Of a stretch of DNA of 64,000 nt, positions 36,768-46,131 are shown piece after piece. Each line of letters begins with the position of its first letter. Position 1 is the first letter of the stretch. The stretch covers positions 1-64,000 of the forward strand of contig NZ_JBJGXI010000015.1 of the NCBI RefSeq assembly GCF_045635475.1. Reading direction: 5' to 3'. The notes beneath the pieces are model-generated. The model saw nothing but the letters and a program-made list of their open reading frames with translations. It was not told the origin of the DNA and searched no databases. The position numbers and the translations under genes were made by a program. This DNA comes from JBJGXI01 sp045635475 (lineage in GTDB: Bacteria; Bacillota; Bacilli; Bacillales; Amphibacillaceae).

Positions 36768-39700
36768 ATGAAATCTAATCAGTATCAATTGTTAGAGTCT
36801 AGTTGGTTTGTGAAAGGTTATAAATTCGTTAAAGCTCTCCGGGTTTCAACAAGTAAACATGTCATTATACGTGAAAATAGTACGGATGAAAATCAGCGAG
36901 GACAAGCATTAGAAAAGGAATTATACGCGCATGGACAACTTTCACTACCGCATGTTTTGCGGCCGGTGGCTGTCATTGAAAATGGCATTGTCTTGGAAGA
37001 TACGGATGGTATTCCTCTTCATGTAGCTTTTAAGCAGAAAATATTAAATACGGAAGATGCACTGCATATCGTTGTTCAACTCGCACAAACACTTCAAGCG
37101 TTTCATCAACAAGATCGGGCCTACCTAACTATTGTTCCAGAGCAAATTATCTTACAACCGAATAATCAGATTAGTATTTTACCACTTCCTAAAGAAATAA
37201 ATAGTGACCAGAAATACCAGTCGCCGGAGTCGATTCTTCACAAAGGAAAAGCTTTTAATTATAGGGCGGATTTGTATGCATTTGGTATATTATTGTATGA
37301 AATATTCACAAATGGTAAGTATCCTTTTGCTGATTTTGAACATCAAAAATGGAAGCACTTACATATATCGGTGCAACCAATAGCTTTAACGAACATGAAT
37401 CGAATGGTTCCGGCGATGATTAATAATATCGTCATGACATTGTTAGAAAAAGATCCGTTGAACAGGTACCAGTATACGGTAGATCTTGTAAAGGATTTAT
37501 CTACTTGCTACCAAGAAATCTGTGAAACAGGTAATATACAAGCATTTCCGCTATCGCTAACATCAAATAATGGTGAATTTGCAATAAGCGCTCAGTTTTA
37601 CGGAAGGGAAAAGGAAATAAAAGAGCTTTATGATATATTTCAACGTGCTGCATTCGGTGCGACAGAGCTAGTTTTTATTAATGGGCCAGCAGGTATCGGG
37701 AAAACGACGTTGGTGCAGGAACAATTCAAGGGGTTAATTCAAAACCGTGCGTATTTTATTTCGGGGAAGTTTGATCAAGTTCGACAAAACATTCCATACC
37801 AAGCACTAGTAAAGGCATTTAAGAAAGTAATTCAAGAAATTTTGATGAAGCCGAACGATCAAGTAGAAGAATGGCGGATGGCTATTCAAAAGGCAATCGG
37901 GAGAAATGGAAAAATTATTACCGATGTGATTCCTGAATTAACCGATCTTATTGGTGAACAACCTCATGTTGAATCATTGTCATCTGGAAAGCTTAAAAAC
38001 CGCTTTGTCCAAGTGTTTCGCAATTTCGTCATGGTGTTCGCTACCGTGAACCAACCATTAGTATTGTTTCTTGATGAAATCCAGTGGGCTGATGATGCGA
38101 CACTGGATTTACTAGATTCGCTGTTAGCTGATCCAATGAGTAAGCGGTTCTTCGTAATCGCTTCAGTAAGGCAAGAGGGAGACATGGTTTCTGCTGCTTT
38201 ACAAACTTGCTACGACAAGATGGAAAAGGCTGGTCAAAAGTATGATGTGTTGACATTATCGAATCTCTTAGTGGATGATGTAGCGCAGCTCGTTGCTGAC
38301 TCCCTTCACAGTGATGAAGATGAGTGTTTCGGGTTAGCTCAATTGATTTTTCGCAAAACAGCAGGGAATCCATTTTACGTAAAGCAGTTACTACAGTTGA
38401 TGGAAACCGAGTGTTGGCTAACGTTTGATAAACAAAAAAGAAAATGGTCTTGGAATGAGCAAGAAATTGAGGGAATTGCGGATAAAGATTATATCGTTGC
38501 GCACATGGTCGATAAACTTAATCGACTACCTAAGCATGTGTTTGAAATGTTAAAGGTAGCAGCTTGCTTTGGTACCGAATTTTATCAAGATGATCTTCAT
38601 CGATTTTCTACATTATCGACAACAGAAGTGAATGCAGGATTAATATTAGCTCAAGCAGAAGGACTCGTTCTTGGACCAGATAAAGCTAATGGTAAAAAGC
38701 GGTCTACATTTTTCCATGATCATATTCGTGAGATGGCTTATTCGCTTCTAAAAGAAGAGCAAAAAAAGCAGTTGCATTTGCGAATAGGTAGGTTTTTAAA
38801 TGAAATAAATCAAACGGATGCGGTGCTTTATAAGGTTGTCTATCATTATAACAAAGGTAAAGATTTAATAGATGTACAAGAAAAGGAAAAGTTATTACTT
38901 TTAAATGAGCATGCTGGAAACTGTGCGAAAAAGACAGTGGCCTATCAAAAGGCTGCCGAATACTATCGGGAGGCAGTTAGTTATTTAGACGATAAAAAGT
39001 GGGTGCGTGATTTTAGCTTTTGTTTTAACTTATATCTTGAACTAGCGGATGTTGAATATCTGTGTGGAAATAATCGCCAAAGCGAATGTCTTCACGATTA
39101 CTTGCTGAAAGTTAGCCAAGATTGGGAGTCAATTGCACGTGTCTATAGTCGGAAAATTTCTGTAGCGAATAGCCAAGGGAATTTTATTAAGGCAATCGAA
39201 ATAGGGCTTAGCTGTTTAAATACTGCGGGTCTAAATCTGGCAATGCATCCTGATAAGATTGAGGTTCGTCGCGCATTAACAGACATGCGTGAACAGTTTC
39301 CAAAAGGATTTGAAACATTACGTGATCTTCCAGATGTAAGGAATCGAGAGGTAGCTATGGCTATGGACTTGTTGTATCAGCTCTTGATACCTTCTTATTA
39401 TCAAAATCGTGATCTACACGTTCTCCTTCTCCATAAGTTCATCGAGCTTACCCTAGCGTATGGAAAGGTGAACATTGCCCCTGCGGTGTATGTAAACTAT
39501 GGTATCCTTCTCTGTACTGCATTAAACCAGGTAGAGAGAGGGTACCGTATCGGTCAATTAGCAGTTAGCTTGGCTGAGGATTCTTGCATGCCGTCGATCC
39601 TATCTAAAGTATATGTGTTGTTTGGTGGAGGGGTTTGTCAATGGTACGGGCATGGAGAGAATGGTTTGCCGTATGTGAAAAAAGCGCTCAAACATGCCTT

Positions 39701-41339
39701 AAATGTTGGTGATTATGTGTTTGCGAGTAACGCATTAGCGATGCATATGAGTGCTGTATATATGTATGAAACATTAGATAATATCACCGCTGCGAGCAAA
39801 CAATCGATGGTGAGATTAGAGCAAATTAATGATTCCTACAATAAGCTACAAGCCAGTGCATATATTCAATTTGCACGTTGCTTGCAAGGTCTTACAGACG
39901 ATTCACTTACATTAGAAAATGGGGATTTTAATGAAGCGGAGTGGGTGAAAGAGATATCAGCTAACGGGAGGGGCCAATACGGCATGTTTCAGTATTATAC
40001 GTATAAAACACAAATTGCTTTTATCCATGAGCACTATACCGAAGCTACTGATTTTGCTAGTCAAGCTGAAGATAATATTGAAAATATGCAATACTTCACA
40101 CACTATCCCGAGTTTTTGTTTTATAAATCATTGGCGAGCGCACAGTCTCAGAAACAACATGAAGATTGTAAACAATTGTTACGGGAAATGGCTAAAGTAT
40201 TACGGCAATTTTCGATATGGAGAAAAGATAACAAAAATGCATTCGAACATAAAGAGTGGCTTTTGCGTGCAGAATATGCAAGGATAGAACACTTTTATGA
40301 AAAAGCTGCATGCCTTTATGAACAAGCGATTAAATCAGCTGAAACTAGTGGTTATGGAAGGAATGTTGCGATTGCTCACGAATTAACAGCTAAATTTTAT
40401 TTAGCTGTTGGAAGGGATCGGCTTGCAAAATTTCATTTCCAACAAGCAGTCAATCACTACAAAGAATGGGGAGCAACGCTAAAAGTAAAATTAATTCGTC
40501 AAGCGTATCCAGCATTTTGTAATGAGGAGCAAGTACAAACATCACGATTGGAAGCAGACACGTTAAACGATGACCAACAAACAGATCTAGAAAGTATCGT
40601 GAGGATTTCGGAGACGTTATCAGATGAAGTGAATAACGAAAAGCTATTAAAAGAATGGCTTTGTACGATAAAACAAAGATCATTAGCAGAGCGGGCAATT
40701 TTTTTCACAGTCGAAGACAAAGAGATCTATATCACGTCGATTGTAACAGGATCAAATGAATGCACGATCATAAATGAATCGTTAGAAAATGCCTTAAACG
40801 TTCCCCGTGAACTGATTAGGTATGTGTCACGAAGTCAGCGAATTGTACAGGTCGATAATATGACGGAAGATGAAGTTTATAAACATTTGTCTTATGTAAA
40901 AAGGCATAAGCCCAAATCAGCACTTTGTCTTCCGATATCGGTTCAAGGACAAATTAAAGGCATCTTGTATTTGGAAAATCATTGGATCGCAGGATTATTT
41001 ACAAAAGAGCAGGTAGATACGGTAAAACACCTTGGTACACAGATGATTATCAGCTATAGTCTTTTGCAAGTACTTAATCCTAGTCAGCATGAACCGCATA
41101 CCAAGCATGCGGAAGATACAGCAGATATGATGTTATTCGATGAGTTAACAGAAAGAGAAATCGAAGTGCTTAATTTAATGGCAGCAGGTAACTCCAATCA
41201 AGAAATTGCCCGCAAGCTAGGATTAAAAGAAGGGACGGTTAAAGTGCACAATCATAACATCTTTACAAAATTAGGTGTTAACCGTCGCACGAAAGCAGTG
41301 TTTAAAGCGAAGGAATTGCGGTTGCTTTATAGTGGGTGA
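36768..41339 (+). CDS. Giant pseudokinase-AAA-TPR-GAF-LuxR transcriptional regulator
   Basis: 1523 residues. Residues 1-245 resemble a Ser/Thr kinase domain but the catalytic HRD loop reads YLTIVPEQI, no DFG is evident and no VAVK-type Lys is visible; the C-lobe landmarks YQSPES and RADLYAFGILLYEIF remain. So it is a pseudokinase. An AAA ATPase follows: Walker A GPAGIGKTT (306-314) and Walker B LVLFLDEIQWADD. Residues about 600-1250 are helical and TPR-like, about 1290-1440 GAF-like (SALCLPISVQGQIKGILYLEN), and the last 65 residues are a LuxR helix-turn-helix (LTEREIEVLNLMAAGNSNQE). The layout resembles STAND/MalT-type regulators, which are activated by a ligand and ATP. It precedes the lasso cluster and is its likely regulator. 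Confidence 0.85.
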   Translation: MKSNQYQLLESSWFVKGYKFVKALRVSTSKHVIIRENSTDENQRGQALEKELYAHGQLSLPHVLRPVAVIENGIVLEDTDGIPLHVAFKQKILNTEDALHIVVQLAQTLQAFHQQDRAYLTIVPEQIILQPNNQISILPLPKEINSDQKYQSPESILHKGKAFNYRADLYAFGILLYEIFTNGKYPFADFEHQKWKHLHISVQPIALTNMNRMVPAMINNIVMTLLEKDPLNRYQYTVDLVKDLSTCYQEICETGNIQAFPLSLTSNNGEFAISAQFYGREKEIKELYDIFQRAAFGATELVFINGPAGIGKTTLVQEQFKGLIQNRAYFISGKFDQVRQNIPYQALVKAFKKVIQEILMKPNDQVEEWRMAIQKAIGRNGKIITDVIPELTDLIGEQPHVESLSSGKLKNRFVQVFRNFVMVFATVNQPLVLFLDEIQWADDATLDLLDSLLADPMSKRFFVIASVRQEGDMVSAALQTCYDKMEKAGQKYDVLTLSNLLVDDVAQLVADSLHSDEDECFGLAQLIFRKTAGNPFYVKQLLQLMETECWLTFDKQKRKWSWNEQEIEGIADKDYIVAHMVDKLNRLPKHVFEMLKVAACFGTEFYQDDLHRFSTLSTTEVNAGLILAQAEGLVLGPDKANGKKRSTFFHDHIREMAYSLLKEEQKKQLHLRIGRFLNEINQTDAVLYKVVYHYNKGKDLIDVQEKEKLLLLNEHAGNCAKKTVAYQKAAEYYREAVSYLDDKKWVRDFSFCFNLYLELADVEYLCGNNRQSECLHDYLLKVSQDWESIARVYSRKISVANSQGNFIKAIEIGLSCLNTAGLNLAMHPDKIEVRRALTDMREQFPKGFETLRDLPDVRNREVAMAMDLLYQLLIPSYYQNRDLHVLLLHKFIELTLAYGKVNIAPAVYVNYGILLCTALNQVERGYRIGQLAVSLAEDSCMPSILSKVYVLFGGGVCQWYGHGENGLPYVKKALKHALNVGDYVFASNALAMHMSAVYMYETLDNITAASKQSMVRLEQINDSYNKLQASAYIQFARCLQGLTDDSLTLENGDFNEAEWVKEISANGRGQYGMFQYYTYKTQIAFIHEHYTEATDFASQAEDNIENMQYFTHYPEFLFYKSLASAQSQKQHEDCKQLLREMAKVLRQFSIWRKDNKNAFEHKEWLLRAEYARIEHFYEKAACLYEQAIKSAETSGYGRNVAIAHELTAKFYLAVGRDRLAKFHFQQAVNHYKEWGATLKVKLIRQAYPAFCNEEQVQTSRLEADTLNDDQQTDLESIVRISETLSDEVNNEKLLKEWLCTIKQRSLAERAIFFTVEDKEIYITSIVTGSNECTIINESLENALNVPRELIRYVSRSQRIVQVDNMTEDEVYKHLSYVKRHKPKSALCLPISVQGQIKGILYLENHWIAGLFTKEQVDTVKHLGTQMIISYSLLQVLNPSQHEPHTKHAEDTADMMLFDELTEREIEVLNLMAAGNSNQEIARKLGLKEGTVKVHNHNIFTKLGVNRRTKAVFKAKELRLLYSG

Positions 41340-41344
41340 ATGAA

Positions 41345-41373
41345 GAGAGTCCTTTTTGGGGGCTCTTTTTTTG
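41345..41373 (+). terminator. Terminator of the giant regulator gene
   Basis: AGAGTCC pairs with GG-CTCT around a T-rich loop, followed by a run of seven T, directly after the stop codon. Confidence 0.75.
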
Positions 41374-41574
41374 TGCTTCTGGATCGATATGTGTGAGTGG
41401 TTCTATATGAGTGCGTGCGTTTTGCCGCGGGGAGATTGGTAGGTGGAACTATAGCAGGAGAGCGTCATTGCGGTGGTGAAAAAACGTCTGGGCATGTCGA
41501 TCGGACATATTATTCAGGAAAAGGAGAGAGGACCTGTCTGAATAGAATCTAAATGGCTATGTTTTTCAGGGGGA

Positions 41575-41793
41575 TCGAGGTAACGGTAGCAGGAGAAATC
41601 GTAGAACCTAATGAAGTAGGTGCTTATCAAGTGACGTTAATAGAAGGGGAAAATGAAATCAAAGTAGCTGCAACAGAAAATGGCAAGTACGATATAAAGC
41701 TGGTCAAAGGTCAGAATACAATTGTATTTTAAGTAGGTGACACAGTTGGTAATCAAGCGAAAAAAGAGATGAGAGTTACATCTTTCTTATAAA
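41575..41793 (+). pseudogene. Fragment of an extracellular Ig-like repeat protein
   Basis: A frame encodes VTVAGEIVEPNEVGAYQVTL, then LIEGENEIKVAATENGKYDI, then a TAA, then VGDTVGNQAKKE and another stop. The pattern is that of bacterial Ig-like/FIVAR-type repeats in secreted proteases and surface proteins. No start, no upstream part and an internal stop mark it as a remnant. Confidence 0.5.
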
Positions 41794-41842
41794 AAGTTGT
41801 TCAAAAAGCACCTTCTGAAACGCGCAATTTAAGTGAGTAGTT

Positions 41843-41889
41843 AGCCTCTTGACAGGTAGGAGTTTCTTATCTGTCGAGGGGCTTTTTTT
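41843..41889 (+). terminator. Terminator after the Ig-like fragment
   Basis: AGCCTCTTGACAG and CTGTCGAGGGGCT arms (11 of 13 pairs) around a 15-base loop, followed by seven T. It insulates the lasso cluster from upstream transcription. Confidence 0.78.
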
Positions 41890-42098
41890 AGTACGGCTGA
41901 TTTCTACGAAGTCTAAAAAACAACCAACTTTACCAAAAGAACCTCTAGTAAGGAATATTCACCATCTTTGAGAAATATGGAACTAACGCCAGCGCCTAAT
42001 GCCTTTTTTTAGCCAGCCACTATCCGGAAAGCACTTTTTGTCGCTATTTCTGTTTAGAAATGTGGAAAAAATCAAAAAAATCGGAATAAATTAGTCTA

Positions 42099-42150
42099 TC
42101 TATAACTTTTGGTATATGGATTATTACTTTTGGTTTGATATAAATAGTTC
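42099..42150 (+). promoter_or_regulatory. Putative promoter of the lasso operon
   Basis: CTATAACTTTTGGTATATGG followed by ATTATTAC and a GATATAAAT -10-like element. The same series, with changes, stands before the third cyclase gene at 55601, and its first part before the giant LuxR regulator at 36715. There is no good -35 hexamer, which suits an activator-dependent promoter. Binding by the LuxR protein is inferred. Confidence 0.45.
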
Positions 42151-42254
42151 AAAGAGGAACAGCGCGAATTCGATGAGTTGGACGTTCATGGATTTTGTAG
42201 TAGAAGGCAACATGCTTTGGATGTTTAGCTCAGATTTAACGAAGTAGCAAGACA

Positions 42255-42425
42255 ACAAGGGTGATGCCTCCTAACCCATATCAATGGAGGCACTCGGTCA
42301 TGCTGTGGGCTGGAAATATTCCTGACCTTAGCGCTAGTCGGCGATAGCATGATGTGAGGGTGGGTTCGATGCCCGTGATTTTACATACGGATTAATCGCC
42401 GTTCAAGAACGGCGGGGTCATCGTA
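42255..42425 (+). ncRNA. Candidate multi-stem structured RNA in the operon leader
   Basis: Complementary arms occur in sequence: TGCCTCC/GGAGGCA (42265-42292), TCATGCT/AGCATGA (42298-42352) enclosing a small GGAA/TTCC stem, GGG-TTCGAT-GCCC (42362-42373), and CGCCGTT-CAAG-AACGGCG (42397-42414) followed by GGGTCATCG. The stretch is GC-richer than its flanks and codes for no protein. The dense perfect stems, tight loops and conserved-looking single strands suggest a real RNA. Its outline reminds me of HEARO/IscB-associated RNAs, but no iscB gene is nearby and I cannot confirm the family. It sits between the putative promoter and galU. Confidence 0.5.
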
Positions 42426-42496
42426 TTAAATTGTTAATGAAATAGTACCTGGAAGGTATTGTTTCATTAGCGATTTAGTGGAAGGGGGAGGAAGCA

Positions 42497-43369
42497 ATGG
42501 GGAAAATTAAGAAAGCAATTATTCCGGCGGCAGGCCTTGGAACGAGATTTTTGCCAACAACCAAGGCGATGCCTAAAGAAATGCTTCCAATCATAGATAA
42601 ACCAACGATTCAATACATAGTGGAAGAGGCAGTGGAATCAGGAATTGAGGATATTATAATCGTTACTGGAAACGGAAAACGAATGATAGAAGACCATTTT
42701 GATCATGTGCCTGATTTAGAAAGACATCTTGCAGAAAAAGGGAAGTTAGATTTATTAGCAAAAGTAGATCATGCGTCCACTTTTGCAGACATGCATTTTA
42801 TTAGACAAAAGCAGCCCAATGGACTCGGACATGCAATTTGGTGTGCTAGGAATTTTATCGGTAATGAGCCTTTCGCTGTTTTATTACCCGATACTATTGT
42901 GGATCACGACATTCCTTGTTTAAAACAATTAATCGAGCAATACGAAGAAACAGGTGCATCGGTTATTGGCGTGCAGCAAGTTGCTGATCATAAAACACAT
43001 CGTTCCGGAATTGTTCAACCTGCAAGCAGAGAAGGGAAGCTTTATCAAATCGCAGCATGCTTAGAAAAACCTGCTTCTCGCGCGGCTTCTTCTGATTTAG
43101 CGCTGATGGGCCGTTATATTTTCACACCTGAGTTATTCCAATTCTTAAATGTTGATGGAGATTTTCAACTAGCGAAAGCAATAGATCAATTAAAACGAGT
43201 GAAAGATGTTCGTGCTTATGAATATGAGGGCAAAAGCTATGATGTTGGGGATGCTTTAGGATTCGTTAAGACAACTTTAGCATTTGCATTGAACAGTAGT
43301 GAATTTGGGTCACAGGTAGAGGAAATGATGATCCATCTACTTGATGAAAAATTAGAAACTTATGCATAA
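42497..43369 (+). CDS. galU: UTP-glucose-1-phosphate uridylyltransferase
   Basis: 290-residue GalU with canonical sites: IIPAAGLGTRFLPTTKAMPKEML (nucleotide-binding loop and Lys), DKPTIQYIVEEAVESGI, ACLEKP and SYDVGDALGF. It makes UDP-glucose from UTP and glucose-1-phosphate. All catalytic segments look intact. It starts after GGGGGAGG and leads straight into the lasso B2 and cyclase genes with gaps of 38 and 26 bases, so it belongs to the operon. Bacillaceae normally carry galU elsewhere, so this is probably a pathway-specific extra copy, which implies a sugar or nucleotidyl step in the product or its immunity. Confidence 0.92.
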   Translation: MGKIKKAIIPAAGLGTRFLPTTKAMPKEMLPIIDKPTIQYIVEEAVESGIEDIIIVTGNGKRMIEDHFDHVPDLERHLAEKGKLDLLAKVDHASTFADMHFIRQKQPNGLGHAIWCARNFIGNEPFAVLLPDTIVDHDIPCLKQLIEQYEETGASVIGVQQVADHKTHRSGIVQPASREGKLYQIAACLEKPASRAASSDLALMGRYIFTPELFQFLNVDGDFQLAKAIDQLKRVKDVRAYEYEGKSYDVGDALGFVKTTLAFALNSSEFGSQVEEMMIHLLDEKLETYA

Positions 43370-43407
43370 ATTAAAATTTTTCTTTTCGTGGAAAGGGTGT
43401 GATTGTA

Positions 43408-43857
43408 ATGTTACTCCGAAAAATTAAAAGATTCCTTCATATCCCTTTTCGTAAAAAACTGTTATATATAGAAGCCTATTTTAATCTTGCAAGAGCGAGA
43501 ATATTAAAAGCTATGCCGTTTTCTAGGGTATCTCGCTTGTTGGGCGAGGAATGGTTGGAGACAGCGCAAGAGGATAGCGAAGATTTATCTATAAAAAGAG
43601 ATGTGGCAAAAGCAATTACAACCATTAGCAAATACACGATTTGGGAAAGTGCTTGTCTTGTACAAGCAATCGCCGCGATGAAAATGCTAGAGCGGCGTAA
43701 CATTGAAAGTACACTCTACATGGGTACGGCGAAAGATGATGCTGGCAAACTAATTGCACATGCCTGGTTACGAAGTGGTACGGCGTATATTAGTGGCGGT
43801 AAAATCATGCATAATTTTACGGTTGTACGTGTTTTCGCCAAATTGCTCGAAAAGTAA
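43408..43857 (+). CDS. Lasso peptide leader peptidase (B2, transglutaminase-like)
   Basis: 149-residue B2 protein of the lasso-peptide type. The cysteine-protease core is visible: WESACLVQAIAAMKMLERRNI with Cys 83, then LYMGTAKDD and LIAHAWLRSG with His 118. The acidic residue commonly following HAW in relatives is Arg here and no obvious third triad member follows. With B1 it cuts the leader after the conserved Thr-x. ATG 43408 is chosen since GAAAGGGTG lies 8 bases upstream. It is the only B2 gene for two precursors. Confidence 0.87.
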   Translation: MLLRKIKRFLHIPFRKKLLYIEAYFNLARARILKAMPFSRVSRLLGEEWLETAQEDSEDLSIKRDVAKAITTISKYTIWESACLVQAIAAMKMLERRNIESTLYMGTAKDDAGKLIAHAWLRSGTAYISGGKIMHNFTVVRVFAKLLEK

Positions 43858-43883
43858 ACTTGTTGCGTGAGGGGGGGATATAT

Positions 43884-45818
43884 ATGGGTGCTATTACAGG
43901 CATTTATCAGGTTAATCAACAGCCTGTATCAGACGAAAACATCACACAGATGATGGATGCACTAAGTAAATATCCTGCAGATGATATCCGGATATATAAG
44001 CAAGATAACCTGTTTTTAGGCTGTCTCGCACAATGGATCACACCGGAGTCAATTGGAGAACCTCTGCCGTATGTAGATAATGAAAGACAGCTAGCGATTA
44101 CTGCTGATGCGATGCTTGATAATCGTCAGGCATTATATGAGTTGCTACAAATACCGAAAGATAAAAGAAAGACTATACCCGATAGTCAACTGATCTTGTT
44201 AGCGTATTGTAAGTGGGGAGAAGAAGCACCTAAATATTTAGTTGGTGATTTTGCTTTCATGGTCTGGGATCAGAAAAAACAGCAGCTATTTGGTGCGAGG
44301 GATGCCTCCGGCTATCGAACCCTTTATTATGTGCGTGACCAAGAGAGATTTGCGTTTAGTACAACGATCGAAGCCCTACTGTCGTTATCAAATGTACAGT
44401 CGCAATTAAATGAACAATGGTTGGCAGAGCACTTAGCCATATCAGGACTAATTGATACGGTTGATGCTCGTTTAACACCTTATCAAAATATTGAACAAGT
44501 ACCTCCCTTTCATTCGGTCACGATTACGAGTGAAACTTGCAGGTTAACAAAATACGGTAGCTTCTCTTCTGGAAAGCAAATCAAACTAAAAAATGATCAA
44601 GCGTATGTGGAAGCATTTCAAGATATCTTTCAGGATGCTGTCGATGTTCGATTACGCACGCATCGTAATGTTGGTGCACAGCTTAGTGGCGGTTTGGATT
44701 CTGGAGCGGTTGCTGGGTTTGCAGCCAAACGGCTTCAAGAACAAGGCAAACAACTACATACGTATAGTTATATACCACCTGCTGATTTTAAAGATTATAC
44801 TTCTAGCTCATTTGTTGCTAACGAAAGTGAGTATATTCAAGCGACAGTAGACAAGATTGGCGGTATAAGCACACATTACCTGGATTTTCCAGGAAAAGAT
44901 GCATACTCGGAAATAGATGCAACAACAGCTGCGATGGAAATGCCTTATAAATTTTTTGAAAACTCAATTTGGCTAACAGGAATGTTCGAAAAAGCACAGG
45001 AGCAAGATGTTGGTATTTTACTTAATGGGGATCGAGGCAATTTTACCATTTCTTGGGGAGCGGCGCTCGATTATTATGCGTCACTTCTGAAAAAGTTACG
45101 GTTAATCAAGCTTTACCAAGAACTTACCGCGTATAGTCAAAAAGTTGGTGGTTCTCGGAAGCAAAGATTATCAATTATTGCAAAAAATAGTCTCCCATTT
45201 CTTGACATGCACAGACGAGAGACGGAAACAATGCCAATGCTAATTAACACTTCATTTGCCAAACGAACAGCTGTATTTGATAAGCTTGATCGCTTTGGCA
45301 TTGACGAGCATGGCTGGTTTCCGGATGATAGCAATCGGGATGGGCGGGAACTGATATATGAAGACATCTCACCTTGGAATTGCGGGAACACACTTTCCTG
45401 TAAATTATCGCTACAGTATGGCGTTTTGAAACGTGATCCGACCAATGACATTCGTGTCGTAAGTTTTTGTTTAGCTTTACCAGCCAATCAATTCGTCCAA
45501 AAAGGGTTAGACCGCGCGTTAATTCGACGAGCAACGGAGCATGTATTGCCAGATAAAGTGCGGTTAAATCAACGTGTTCGCGGTTTTCAAGGCGTCGATA
45601 CGGTCTACCGGATGCGCACACATTGGGAAGCTTTTATACAAGAAGCAACGCAACTAATTTCTGATGAGCGCATGCAACAATATCTTGATACCAATGTATT
45701 GAAACGTGCTGTTGAGAAAATGAAGCAAGGCCCGAAAGCAGAATATGCAACAGATGTTGATTTTAAGTTGTTAATGCGGGCGCTGATTGTATATCGATTT
45801 GTTCAAATATTTAATTGA
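43884..45818 (+). CDS. Lasso cyclase 1 (asparagine synthetase-like, C)
   Basis: 644-residue macrolactam synthetase. The N-terminal glutaminase-like domain begins MGAITGIYQ, without the catalytic Cys2 of asparagine synthetase, as usual in lasso cyclases. The C-terminal domain has the ATP pyrophosphatase loop LSGGLDSGA and the second active-site segment LLNGDRGN (Asp 383). It adenylates the ring Asp side chain and joins it to the core N-terminus. ATG 43884 follows a G7 tract. The first precursor gene starts 28 bases after it, suggesting this enzyme serves that peptide. Confidence 0.9.
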   Translation: MGAITGIYQVNQQPVSDENITQMMDALSKYPADDIRIYKQDNLFLGCLAQWITPESIGEPLPYVDNERQLAITADAMLDNRQALYELLQIPKDKRKTIPDSQLILLAYCKWGEEAPKYLVGDFAFMVWDQKKQQLFGARDASGYRTLYYVRDQERFAFSTTIEALLSLSNVQSQLNEQWLAEHLAISGLIDTVDARLTPYQNIEQVPPFHSVTITSETCRLTKYGSFSSGKQIKLKNDQAYVEAFQDIFQDAVDVRLRTHRNVGAQLSGGLDSGAVAGFAAKRLQEQGKQLHTYSYIPPADFKDYTSSSFVANESEYIQATVDKIGGISTHYLDFPGKDAYSEIDATTAAMEMPYKFFENSIWLTGMFEKAQEQDVGILLNGDRGNFTISWGAALDYYASLLKKLRLIKLYQELTAYSQKVGGSRKQRLSIIAKNSLPFLDMHRRETETMPMLINTSFAKRTAVFDKLDRFGIDEHGWFPDDSNRDGRELIYEDISPWNCGNTLSCKLSLQYGVLKRDPTNDIRVVSFCLALPANQFVQKGLDRALIRRATEHVLPDKVRLNQRVRGFQGVDTVYRMRTHWEAFIQEATQLISDERMQQYLDTNVLKRAVEKMKQGPKAEYATDVDFKLLMRALIVYRFVQIFN

Positions 45819-45846
45819 AAGTAGAAGGTTTTAAGGAGGTGATATG

Positions 45847-45978
45847 ATGAATAAACAATGGAGCAAGCCTGAGCTTGAAGTACTAGACGTTAAAATGACA
45901 ATGGCGGGAGCTAGCGGTAACCAGTTGGATGCTGATTTCTCTGCTGGAGCAAATTTTGACGATTTGACTTTTAGCTAA
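45847..45978 (+). CDS. Lasso peptide precursor 1 (paeninodin family)
   Basis: 43 residues, too short for routine gene finders. The leader carries the family pattern KPELEVLDV and ends K-M-T-M, with Thr at -2 of the cut site. The 24-residue core starts AGASGNQLD, placing the ring-closing Asp at position 9 with Ala1, as in paeninodin, and ends DDLTFS. The C-terminal Ser is the residue phosphorylated in paeninodin, and the next gene encodes the matching kinase. AAGGAGGT lies 6 bases before ATG 45847; ATG 45844 is also possible. Confidence 0.9.
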   Translation: MNKQWSKPELEVLDVKMTMAGASGNQLDADFSAGANFDDLTFS

Positions 45979-46060
45979 GGTAGCGTGCAATTGTATGATT
46001 ACATTGGAATTGTTTCGTCGGATATGTTACATATCGCGGTGAGATAGGTTACGGAAATAA

Positions 46061-46088
46061 GGTCCTTATACATTACGTATAATGGGCC
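46061..46088 (+). promoter_or_regulatory. Hairpin after precursor 1
   Basis: GGTCCTTATAC and GTATAATGGGCC form a stem with one bulge around ATTAC. A near copy follows precursor 2 at 51332. Such hairpins stabilise and partly terminate transcripts so that precursor exceeds enzyme mRNA; no long T run is present. Confidence 0.6.
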
Positions 46089-46131
46089 ATTATTTTCGTA
46101 AAAGGTTATTCGATGGGGGGACACGTACGAG

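Noticed and set aside
42172..42246. 24-codon frame beginning MSWTFMDFVVEG
   Set aside because: No ribosome site and no resemblance to a RiPP precursor; likely chance in the leader.
42359..42375. tRNA-like T-arm GGGTTCGATGCCC
   Set aside because: No acceptor, D or anticodon arms at tRNA distances; it fits better as one stem of the larger RNA candidate.
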